Assembly: GCF_008831285.2 (NCBI RefSeq)
Contig: NW_022204936.1
Span: 1 to 34,804 of the forward strand
DNA: 34,804 nucleotides
Direction: 5' to 3'
Origin: Nymphaea colorata
Lineage: Eukaryota > Streptophyta > Magnoliopsida > Nymphaeales > Nymphaeaceae
Shown here: positions 1 to 11,427 of the stretch, piece by piece
How positions within the stretch are numbered: the stretch's first letter is position 1
Layout of the letters: each line of letters opens with the position of its first letter
Made by a program: the position numbers and the translations under genes
The notes under the pieces: model-generated
Databases searched by the model: none
The model's input: the letters and a program-made list of their open reading frames with translations, nothing else
Told to the model about the DNA's origin: nothing

Positions 1-3000
1 TATACGTATGTAACAAATGGCTACGCACACTCAATTAAATATATTGATCAAATATATGTAATAACAAGTGAAAATGAATCATTTAATCTCTCAATTAAAT
101 ATGTGATCAAATATATGTAATAACAAGTGAAACATATTAGGTTACCTACAAAGACACCAAATGAATCACTCAAATCTCATTCATTTCCATACAAACCTAT
201 GATTCATATACTAAATCAATAATAGACGTAACAACAATTAAGCACATTCAATTAAGTATGCGTGATCAAATGAATCATAAATCTCACTCGTATGAGACAT
301 ATTAGTTGCTATGGATACAAATGAATGAGATGTAACAACATGTTCAACTATTAACAAACTACAAGGGATCAAACTAACTAATCCATAGGTTCTTACATCC
401 ATATAAACTTGTGAGTTTTTATCGTTAAATCGTTGATCATAGATGTCATAACGAGTGAAACACATTAGGTTAATTATAAGACACAAATGAATCACCAAAT
501 CTCATTATTTCACAAACTTGTGATTGAATTCACTTAATCTAGCAATATGGATGTAACAACAATTAGCACATCAATTAAGTATGTGTGATCATTTGAATCA
601 CTAAATCGCACTTGTATGATACGAACTTGTGATTTCAATCATTTAGATCGTGCACTATAGTGTAACAAAAATTCAACTCATCGGACTAACTACACGCGTT
701 GTATCCAATGAACATGTGATTCAATCATTAAATCATTCATTATATATGTATTCCAAACGAACTTCTGGTATCAAAGCCACTAGTCATTCTATACGTAAGT
801 AAGAAATGGTCACGCACATTCAATTAAATACAAGTGATCAATTATATGTATAACAAGTGAAAATAATCACTATTCTCAATTAAATATAGTGATCAAATAT
901 ATGTAATAACAAGTGAAACACATTAGTACTTACAAGACACCAAATGAATCACTCCAATATCATCATTTCATACAAACTATGATTTAATCTACTAAATCAT
1001 TAATATAGACGTAACAACAATTAAGCACATTCAATTACGTATGTGTGATAAAATGAATCACTTAAATCCCACTCGTATGATACGAACTTGTGATTTCAAT
1101 TCCTTACATCGATCACCATAGATGTAAGAACTAGTTCAACTTATTGAACTACTACAAGGGATCAAACTAATGCATAGGTCTCCTTATATCCATACAAACT
1201 TGTAAGTTTAATCATTTAAATCATTGATCAAAGATGTAATAACAAGTGAAACACAATAGGTTAACTACAAGACACCAAATGAATCACTCGAATCTCATTC
1301 ATTTCGCACAAACTTGTGATTTCATCTACTAATCATTATTATAGACGTAACAACAGTTAACACATTAATTAAGTATGCATGATTATATGAATCACTTAAA
1401 TCTCACTTGTATCGTACGAACATGTGATTTCAATCCTTTAGAACGTTCCTATAGATGTAACAACAAATTCAACTCATCGGACTAACTACACGTGTACAAA
1501 TATAGTGACTTCAACCATTTGTATCCATATAAACTTGTGATTTCAACCATTTAAATCATTCATTATAGATGTAATAACAAGTGAATACATTAGATTAACT
1601 ATAAGGACCAATATAGTGACTTGACTCTCATTCATTTCCAAACGGACTTCTTTTTTCAAGCCACTAAGTCATTCTATACGTATGTAACAATGGTTACGCA
1701 CATTCAATTAATATAAGTTATCAAATGTATGTAAGAACAAGTAAAAATGAATCACATAATCTCTCGATTAAACATAAGTGATCAAATGTATGTAATAACA
1801 AGTGAAACACATTAAGTTACCTGTAAGACACCAAATGAATCACTCGAATCCCATTCATTTTCATATAAACCTATGATTTGAATTTACTAAATCATTTAAT
1901 ATAAACGTAACAACAAGTTAAGTACATTCAATTAATATGCGTGATCAATTGAATCACTTAAATCCACTCGTATTGATGTGAACTTGTGCATCGATCACTA
2001 TAGATGTAACAACATGTTCAACTTATCGTACAAACTAGAAAGGATCAAACTAATGCATAGGTCTCCTTTATATCCATATAAACTTGTGAGTTTTAATTAT
2101 TTAAATCATTGATCATGGATGTAATAACATGTGAAACACGTTAGGTTAACTATAAGACACCAAATGAATCACTCGAATCACATTCATTTCATACAAACTT
2201 GTGATTTCAGTTCACTTAATCAAGCAACATGGATGTAACAATAAGTTAAGCACATTCAATTAAGTATGTGTGATCATTTGAATCACTTAAATCGCACTTG
2301 TATTGATACGAACTTGTAATTTCAATCCTTTAGATCGTGCACTATAGTCGTACCAATACGAGTCAGATTTAAGTGATTCATATGATCACGCATACTTATT
2401 GAATGTACTTGACTTATTGTTATATCCATGTTAAATGATTTAGTAGATTGAAATCACAGGCTTGCATGAAAATGAATGAGATTTGAGTGATTCATTTGGT
2501 GCCTATTGTTAACCTAATTCACTTGTTAAGCACATTCAATTAAATTACAAGTGAAACACATTAGGTTAACTATATGACACCAAATGAATCACTTGTTAAG
2601 GACATCCGTATTAAGAATCATTATAAATGTAACAACTAGTGAAACACATTAGGTAAACCATAAGACACCAAATGAATCACTCGAATCTCATTCATTTTCA
2701 TACAAACTTGTGATTTCGATCTACTAAATCATTTAATATAGATGTAACAACAAGTTAAACACATTCAATTAAGCATGCATGATCATATGAATCATTTAAA
2801 TCTCACTTGTATTGGTACGAACGCGTGATTTCAATCCTTTAGATCGTTCACTATAGATGTAACAACAAATTCAACTCATCGGACTAATTACACGCATTCA
2901 AAGTAATGCATAGATCCATTTGTATCCATATGAACTTGCGATTTCAATCATTTAAATCATTCATTATAGATGTAATAACAAGTGAAATACACTAGATTAA

Positions 3001-3077
3001 CTGTAAGGGACCAACTTAATGACCTGACTCTCATTCATTTCCAAACGAACTTCTTATTTCAAGCCACTAAGTCATTC
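1..3077 (+). repeat. HOR unit 1, about 3.1 kb
   Basis: Contains the three block markers in the usual order: type 1 at 1, type 2 at 790, type 3 at 1675, followed by the inverted segment at 2350-2527. At 3077 bp it is about 60 bp shorter than the best-preserved unit (unit 5). The missing bases are scattered single-base losses. For example, around 286-315 the sequence is an exact subsequence of the matching stretch in unit 2, with several G and T bases dropped. I infer consensus error rather than real divergence. The window starts exactly at the type 1 marker, so this unit appears complete. Confidence 0.93.
2350..2527 (-). repeat. Inverted satellite segment, unit 1
   Basis: Read on the minus strand this stretch is ordinary array text: C flavour ('gcaccaaatgaatcactc', 'tgtgatttcaatctac', 'taaatcattta') followed by A flavour ('tcaagtacattcaat', 'gcgtgatcatatgaatcac'). 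A direct copy of the same C-A pair lies downstream at about 2631-2818, about 100 bp away. By eye about nine in ten bases of the two arms agree over about 155 bp. Most differences are C/T or G/A. The pair could fold into a long hairpin. Confidence 0.93.
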
Positions 3078-6000
3078 TATACGTATGTAACAAATGGCTA
3101 CGCACACTCAATTAAATATATTGATCAAATATATGTAATAACAAGTGAAAATGAATCATTTAATCTCTCAATTAAATATATGTGATCAAATATATGTAAT
3201 AACAAGTGAAACATATTAGGTTACCTACAAGACACCAAATGAATCACTCAAATCTCATTCATTTCCATACAAACCTATGATTTCAATATACTAATCATTT
3301 AATATAGACGTAACAACAAGTTAAGCACATTCAATTAAGTATGCGTGATCAAATGAATCACTTAAATCTCACTCGTATTGAGACGAGTGATTTAGTGTGC
3401 GTATGGATACAAATGAATGAGATGTAACAACATGTTCAACTTATTGAACAAACTACAAGGATCAAACTAAACTAATCCATAGGTCTCCTTTACATCCATA
3501 TAAACTTGTGAGTTTTATCGTTTAAATCGTTGATCATAGATGTCATAACGAGTGAAACACATTAGGTTAATTATAAGACACCAAATGAATCACTCAAATC
3601 TCATTTATTTTCACACAAACTTGTGATTTGAATTCACTTAATCTAGCAATATGGATGTAACAACAAGTTAAGCACATTCAATTAAGTATGTGTGATCATT
3701 TGAATCACTTAAATCGCACTTGTATTGATACGAACTTGTGATTTCAATCATTTAGATCGTGCACTATAGTTGTAACAATAAATTCAACTCATCGGACTAA
3801 CTACACGCGTTTGTATCCACATGAACATGTGATTTCAATCATTTAAATCATTCATTATATATGTATTCCAAACGAACTTCTGGTATCAAAGCCACTAGGT
3901 CATTCTATACGTAAGTAAGAAATGGTCACGCACATTCAATTAAATACAAGTGATCAATTATATGTAATAACAAGTGAAAATGAATCACTTAATCTCTCAA
4001 TAAATATAAGTGATCAAATATATGTAATAACAAGTGAAACACATTAGGTTACTTACAAGACACCAAATGAATCACTCCAATATCATTCATTTTCATACAA
4101 ACCTATGATTTTAATCTACTAAATCATTTAATATAGACGTAACAACAAGTTAAGCACATTCAATTACGTATGTGTGATAAAATGAATCACTTAAATCCCA
4201 CTCGTATTGATACGAACTTGTGATTTCAATTCCTTACATCGATCACCATAGATGTAAGAACTAGTTCAACTTATTGAACTAACTACAAGGGATCAACTAA
4301 TGCATAGGTCTCCTTTATATCCATACAAACTTGTAAGTTTTAATCATTTAAATCATTGATCAAAGATGTAATAACAAGTGAAACACAATAGGTTAACTAC
4401 AAGACACCAAATGAATCACTCGAATCTCATTCATTTCGCACAAACTTGTGATTTCAATCTACTAAATCATTTATTATAGACGTAACAACAAGTTAAACAC
4501 ATTCAATTAAGTATGCATGATTATATGAATCACTTAAATCTCACTTGTATTCGTACGAACATGTGATTTCAATCCTTTAGAACGTTCCTATAGATGTAAC
4601 ACAAATTCAACTCATCGGACTAACTACACTGTACAAATATAGTGACTTCAACCATTTGTATCATATAAACTTGTGATTTCAACCATTTAAATCATTCATT
4701 ATAGATGTAATAACAAGTGAAATACATTAGATTAACTATAAGGACCAATATAGTGACTTGACTCTCATTCATTTCCAAACGGACTTCTTTTTCAAGCCAC
4801 TAAGTCATTCTATACGTATGTAACAAATGGTTACGCACATTCAATTAAATATAAGTTATCAAATGTATAAGAACAAGTAAAAATGAATCACATAATCTCT
4901 CGATTAAACATAAGTGATCAAATGTATGTAATAACAAGTGAAACACATTAAGTTACCTGTAAGACACCAAATGAATCACTCGAATCCCATTCATTTCATA
5001 TAAACTATGATTTGAATTTACTAAATCATTTAATATAAACGTAACAACAAGTTAAGTACATTCAATTAAATATGCGTGATCAATTGAATCACTTAAATCC
5101 ACTCGTATTGATGTAATTGTGCATCGATCACTATAGATTAAACATGTTCAACTATCGTACAAACTAGAAAGGATCAAACTAATGCATAGGTCTCCTTTAT
5201 ATCCATATAAACTTGTGAGTTTTAATTATTTAAATCATTGATCATGGATGTAATAACATGTGAAACACGTTAGGTTAACTATAAGACACCAAATGAATCA
5301 CTCGAATCACATTCATTTTCATACAAACTTGTGATTTCAGTTCACTAATCAAGCAACATGGATGTAACAATAAGTTAAGCACATTCAATTAAGTATGTGT
5401 GATCATTTGAATCACTTAAATCGCACTTGTATGATACGAACTTGTAATTTCAATCCTTTAGATCGTGCACTATAGTCGTACCAATACGAGTCAGATTTAA
5501 GTGATTCATATGATCACGCATACTTATTGAATGTACTTGACTTATTGTTATATCCATGTTAAATGATTTAGTAGATTGAAATCACAGGCTTGCATGAAAA
5601 TGAATGAGATTTGAGTGATTCATTTGGTGCCTATTGTTAACCTAATTCACTTGTTAAGCACATTCAATTAAATTACAAGTGAAACACATTAGGTTAACTA
5701 TATGACACCAAATGAATCACTTGTTAAGGACATCCGTATTAAGAATCATTATAAATGTAACAACTAGTGAAACACATTAGGTAAACCATAAGACACCAAA
5801 TGAATCACTCGAATCTCATTCATTTTCATACAAACTTGTGATTTCGATCTACTAAATCATTAATATAGATGTAACAACAAGTTAAACACATTCAATTAAG
5901 CATGCATGATCATATGAATCATTAAATCTCACTTGTATGGTACGAACGCGTGATTTCAATCCTTTAGATCGTTCACTATAGATGTAACAACAAATTCAAC

Positions 6001-6202
6001 TCATCGGACTAATTACACGCATTCAAAGTAATGCATAGATCCCATTGTATCCATATGAACTTGCGATTTCAATCATTTAAATCATTCATTATAGATGTAA
6101 TAACAAGTGAAATACACTAGATTAACTGTAAGGGACCAACTTAATGACCTGACTCTCATTCATTTCCAAACGAACTTCTTATTTCAAGCCACTAAGTCAT
6201 TC
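3078..6202 (+). repeat. HOR unit 2, about 3.1 kb
   Basis: Complete unit of 3125 bp with the type 1 marker at 3078, type 2 at 3906, type 3 at 4811 and the inverted segment at 5478-5655. It is close to a reference copy in its first half. The second half shows scattered single-base losses, for example at 5111-5165 in the region matching 'gtgaacttgtgcatcg'. The segment from 3306 to 4134 (829 bp) is the homologue of the 832-bp repeat amplified at the right of the window. Confidence 0.94.
5478..5655 (-). repeat. Inverted satellite segment, unit 2
   Basis: Same inverted C-A pair as at 2350-2527, opening 'gtaccaatacgagtcag' and closing 'aattcacttgtt'. Its boundaries in the surrounding units are identical, so it was part of the 3.1 kb unit before that unit multiplied. 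Confidence 0.93.
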
Positions 6203-9200
6203 TATACGTATGTAACAATGGCTACGCACACTCAATTAAATATTGATCAAATATATGTAATAACAAGTGAAAATGAATCATTTAATCTCTCAATTAAATA
6301 TATTGATCAATATATGTAATAACAAGTGAAACATATTAGTTACCTACAAGACACCAAATGAATCATCAATCTCATTCATTTCCATACAAACCTATGATTT
6401 CAATATACTAAATCATTAATATAGACGTAACAACAAGTTAAGCACATTCAATTAAGTATGCGTGATCAAATGAATCACTTAAATCTCACTCGTATGAGAC
6501 GAGTGATTTAGTGTGCGTATGGATACAAATGAATGAGATGTAACAACATGTTCAACTTATTGAACAAACTACAAGGGATCAAACTAAACTAATCCATAGG
6601 TCTCCTTTACATCCATATAAACTTGTGAGTTTTATCGTTTAAATCGTTGATCATAGATGTCAAACGAGTGAAACACATTAGGTTAATTATAAGACACCAA
6701 ATGAATCACTCAAATCTCATTTATTTTCACACAAACTTGTGATTTGAATTCACTTAATCTAGCAATATGGATGTAACAACAAGTTAAGCACATTCAATTA
6801 AGTATGTGTGATCATTTGAATCACTTAAATCGCACTTGTATTGATACGAACTTGTGATTTCAATCATTTAGATCGTGCACTATAGTTGTAACAATAAATT
6901 CAACTCATCGGACTAACTACACGCTTTGTATCCACATGAACATGTGATTCAATCATTTAAATCATTCATTATATATGTATTCCAAACGAACTTCTGGTAT
7001 CAAAGCCACTAGGTCATTCTATACGTAAGTAAGAATGGTCACGCACATTCAATTAAATACAAGTGATCAATTATATGTAATAACAAGTGAAATGAATCAC
7101 TTAATCTCTCAATAAATATAAGTGATCAAATATATGTAATAACAAGTGAAACACATTAGGTTACTTACAAGACACCAAATGAATCACTCCAATATCATTC
7201 ATTTTCATACAAACCTATGATTTTAATCTACTAAATCATTAATATAGACGTAACAACAAGTTAAGCACATTCAATTACGTATGTGATAAAATGAATCACT
7301 TAAATCCCACTCGTATTGATACGAACTTGTGATTCAATTCCTTACATCGATCACCATAGATGTAAGAACTAGTTCAACTTATTGAACTAACTACAAGGAT
7401 CAAACTAATGCATAGGTCTCTTTATATCCATACAAACTTGTAAGTTTTAATCATTTAAATCATTGATCAAAGATGTAATAACAAGTGAAACACAATAGGT
7501 TAACTACAAACACCAAATGAATCACTCGAATCTCATTCATTTTCGCACAAACTTGTGATTTCAATCTACTAAATCATTATTATAGACTAACAACAGTTAA
7601 ACACATTCAATTAAGTATGCATGATATATGATCACTTAAATCTCACTGTATTCGTACGAACATGATTTCATCCTTAGAAGTTCCATAATGTAACAACAAA
7701 TTCAACTCATCGACTAACTACACGTACAAATATAGTGACTTCAACATTTGTATCCATATAAACTGTGATTCAACCATTAAATCATTCATTATAGATGTAA
7801 TAAAAGTGAAATACATTAGATTAACTATAAGGACCAATATAGTGACTTGACTCTCATTCATTCCAAACGACTTCTTTTTCAAGCCACTAAGTCATTCTAT
7901 ACGTATGTAACAAATGGTTACGCACATTCAATTAAATATAAGTTATCAAATGTATGTAAGAACAATAAAAATGAATCACATAATCTCTCGATTAAACATA
8001 AGTGATCAAATGTAGTAATAACAAGTGAAACACATTAATTACCTGTAAGACACCAAATGAATCACTCGAATCCATTCATTTCATATAACCTATGATTTGA
8101 ATTACTAAATCATTAATATAAACGTAACAACAAGTTAATACATTCAATTAAATAGCGTGATCAATTGAATCATTAAATCCCATCGTATTGATGTAACTTG
8201 TGCATCGATCACTATAGATGTAACAACATGTTCAACTTATCGTACAAACTAGAAAGGATCAAACTAATGCATAGTTCCTTATATCCATAAAACTTGTGAT
8301 TTAATTATTTAAATCATTGATCATGGATGTAATAACATGTGAAACACGTTAGTTAACTATAAGACACCAAATGAATCACTCGAATCACATTCATTTTCAT
8401 ACAAACTTGTGATTTCATTCACTTAATCAAGCAACATGGATGTAACAATAAGTTAAGCACATTCAATTAAGTATGTGATCATTTGAATCACTTAAATCGC
8501 ACTTGTATTGATACGAACTTGTAATTCAATCCTTAGATCGTGCACTATAGTCGTACCAATACGAGTCAGATTTAAGTGATTCATATGATACGCATACTTT
8601 ATTGAATGTACTTGACTATTGTTATATTCCATGTTAAATGATTTAGTAGATGAAATCACAGGCTTGCATGAAAATAATGAATTGAGTGATTCATTTGGTG
8701 CCCTATTGTTAACCTAATTCACTTGTTAAGCACATTAATTAAATACAAGTGAAACACATTAGGTAACTATATGACACCAAATGAATCACTGTTAAGGACA
8801 TCCGTATTAAGAATCATTATAAATGTAACAACTAGTGAAACACATTAGGTAAACCATAAGACACAAATGAATCACTCGAATCTCATTCATTTCATACAAC
8901 TTGTGATTCGATCTACTAAATCATTTAATATAGATTAACAACAAGTTAAAACATCAATAAGCATGATGATCATATGAATCATTAAATCTCACTTGTATGT
9001 ACGAACGCGTGATTCAATCCTTAGATCGTCACTATAGATGTAACAACAAATTCAACTCATCGGACTAATTACACGCATTCAAAGTAATGCATAGATCCCA
9101 TTTGTATCCATATGAACTTGCGATTCAATCATTAAATCATTCATATAAGTAATAACAAGTGAAATACACTAGATTAACTTAAGGACCAACTTAATGACCT

Positions 9201-9250
9201 GACTCTCATCATTCCAAACGAACTTCTTATTTCAAGCCACTAAGTCATTC
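6203..9250 (+). repeat. HOR unit 3, about 3.05 kb, heavily indel-marked
   Basis: Markers: type 1 at 6203, type 2 at 7020, type 3 at 7898; inverted segment at 8553-8727. The unit is about 90 bp shorter than unit 5 although no block is missing. From about 7500 onward it loses single bases every 10-30 positions; 'aatcctttagaacgttcc' appears as 'catccttagaagttcc' at about 7669. The losses fall in many different words and are hardly ever paired with substitutions, which fits poor consensus calling in this part of the assembly. Confidence 0.92.
8553..8727 (-). repeat. Inverted satellite segment, unit 3
   Basis: Same inverted C-A pair, with scattered single-base losses such as 'atgatacgc' for 'atgatcacgc' and gains such as 'tatattcc' for 'tatatcc', in line with the poor consensus of this part of the window. 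Confidence 0.9.
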
Positions 9251-10099
9251 TATACGTATGTAACAAATGGCTACGCACACTCAATTAAATATATGATCAA
9301 ATATATGTAATAACAAGTAAAATGAATCATTAATCTCTCAATTAAATATATGATCAAATATATGTAATAACAAGTGAAACATATTAGTTACCTACAAGAC
9401 ACCAAATGAATCACTCAAATCTCATTCATTTCCATACAAACCTATGATTCAATATACTAAATCATTTAATATAGACTAACAACAAGTTAAGCACATTCAA
9501 TTAAGTATCGTGATCAAATGAATCACTTAAATCTCACTCGTATGAGACGATGATTTAGTGTCGTATGATACAAATGAATGAGATGTAACAACATGTCAAC
9601 TTATTGAACAAACTACAAGGATCAAACTAAACTAATCCATAGGTCTCCTTTACATCCATATAAACTGTGAGTTTTATCGTTTAAATGTGATATAGATGTC
9701 ATAACGATGAAACACATTAGTAATTATAAGACACCAAATGAATCACTCAAATCTCATTATTTTCACACAAACTTGTGATTTGAATCACTTAATCTAGCAA
9801 TATGGATGTAACAACAGTTAAGCACATTCAATTAAGTATGTGATCATTGAATCACTTAAATCGCACTTGTATTGATACGAACTTGTGATTTCAATCCTTT
9901 AGATCGTGCACTATAGTTGTAACAATAAATTCAACTCATCGACTAACTACACGCGTTTGTATCCACATGAACTGTGATTTCAATCATTTAAATCATTCAT
10001 TATATATGTATACAAACGAACTTCTGGTATCAATAGCCACTAGGTCATTCTATACGTAAGTAAAATGGTCACCACATTCAATTAAATAAAGTGATCAAT

Positions 10100-10120
10100 T
10101 AATGTAATAACAAGTAAAAA
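10100..10120. other. Deletion junction fusing type 2 and type 3 blocks
   Basis: Left of this point the sequence follows the type 2 block (marker at 10051). Right of it the sequence follows the type 3 block, which in other units lies about 908 bp further on. The two parents share 'aacaagt' and similar flanks here, so the exact crossover base cannot be fixed. The simplest reading is unequal homologous exchange between two related blocks. An assembly collapse is the main alternative, because the surrounding consensus is poor. Confidence 0.82.
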
Positions 10121-10708
10121 TGAATCACATAATCTCTCGATTAAACATAAGTGATCAAATTATGTAATAACAAGTGAAACACATTAAGTTACCTGTAAGA
10201 CACCAAATGAATCACTCGAATCCCATTCATTTCATATAAACCTATGATTTGAATTACTAAATCATTTAATATAAACGTAACAACAAGTTAAGTACATTCA
10301 ATTAAATATGCGTGATCAATTGAATCACTTAAATCCCACTCGTATTGATGTGAACTTGTGCATCGATCACTATAGATGTAAAACATGTTCAACTTATCGT
10401 ACAAACTAGAAAGGATCAAACTAATGCATAGGTCTCCTTTATATCCATATAAACTTGTGAGTTTTAATATTAAATCATTGATCATGATGTAATAACATTG
10501 AAACACGTTAGGTTAACTATAAGACACCAAATGAATCACTCGAATCACATTCATTTCATACAAACTTGTGATTTCAGTCACTTAATCAAGCAACATGATT
10601 AACAATAATTAAGCACATTCAATTAAGTATGTTGATCATTGAATCACTTAAATCGCACTTGTATTGATACGAACTGTAATTCAATCCTTTAGATCGTGCA
10701 CTATAGTC

Positions 10709-10882
10709 GTACCAATACGAGTCAGATTTAAGTGATTCATATGATCACGCATACTTATTGAATGTACTTGACTTATGTTATACCATGTTAAATGATTAGT
10801 AGATTGAAATCACAGCTTGCATGAAAATGAATGAGATTTGAGTGATTCATTTGGTGCCCTATTGTTAACCTAATCACTTGTT
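10709..10882 (-). repeat. Inverted satellite segment, unit 4
   Basis: Same inverted C-A pair, present although this unit lost a block of about 0.9 kb further left. A few bases are missing ('taccatg' for 'tatccatg'). Confidence 0.91.
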
Positions 10883-11427
10883 AAGCACATTCAATTAAAT
10901 TACAAGTGAAACACATTAGGTTAACTATATGACACCAAATGAATCACTTGTTAAGACATCCGTATTAAGAATCATTATAAATGTAACAACTAGTGAAACA
11001 CATTAGGTAAACCATAAGACACCAAATAATCACTCGAATCTCATTCATTTCATACAACTTGTGATTTCGATCTACTAAATCATTTAATATAGATGTAACA
11101 ACAAGTTAAACACATTCAATTAAGCATGCATGATCATATGAATCATTTAAATCTCACTTGTATTGGTACGAACGCGTGATTTCAATCCTTTAGATCGTTC
11201 ACTATAGATGTAACAACAAATTCAACTCATCGGACTAATTACACGCATTCAAAGTAATGCATAGATCCCATTGTATCCATATGAACTTGCGATTTCAATC
11301 ATTTAAATCATTCATTATAATGTAATAACAAGTGAAATACACTAGATTAACTGTAAGGGACCAACTTAATGACCTGACTCTCATTCATTTCCAAACGAAC
11401 TTCTTATTTCAAGCCACTAAGTCATTC

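Larger units (their letters stand above)
9251..11427 (+). repeat. HOR unit 4, short by about one 0.9-kb block
   Basis: Only 2177 bp separate this type 1 marker from the next one, against about 3.13 kb normally. The type 2 marker (10051) is present but no type 3 marker follows. Just after 10105 the sequence passes from type 2 text ('gtgatcaatta') straight into type 3 text ('aaaaatgaatcacataatc'). In unit 5 the distance between the type 2 and type 3 markers is 908 bp, which matches the loss once scattered base drops are allowed for. The inverted segment at 10709-10882 is retained. Confidence 0.93.

Noticed and set aside
238-498. 86-codon minus-strand open frame, the longest in the window
   Set aside because: It lies in unit 1 repeat text and is open only because bases are missing there; the same region in unit 2 is not open over this length. 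No recognisable domain.
2350-2818. Terminal inverted repeats of a DNA transposon or foldback element
   Set aside because: Both arms and the spacer are ordinary satellite text, with no target-site duplication or transposase. An inversion within the array explains it better.
3061-3200. Promoter-like TATA words such as 'aaatatatg' near the markers
   Set aside because: Such words are expected by chance in AT-rich DNA and repeat hundreds of times, with no gene downstream.
10288-10506. 72-codon minus-strand open frame
   Set aside because: It overlaps scattered single-base losses in unit 4 and has no equivalent in better-called units. Composition matches the satellite.
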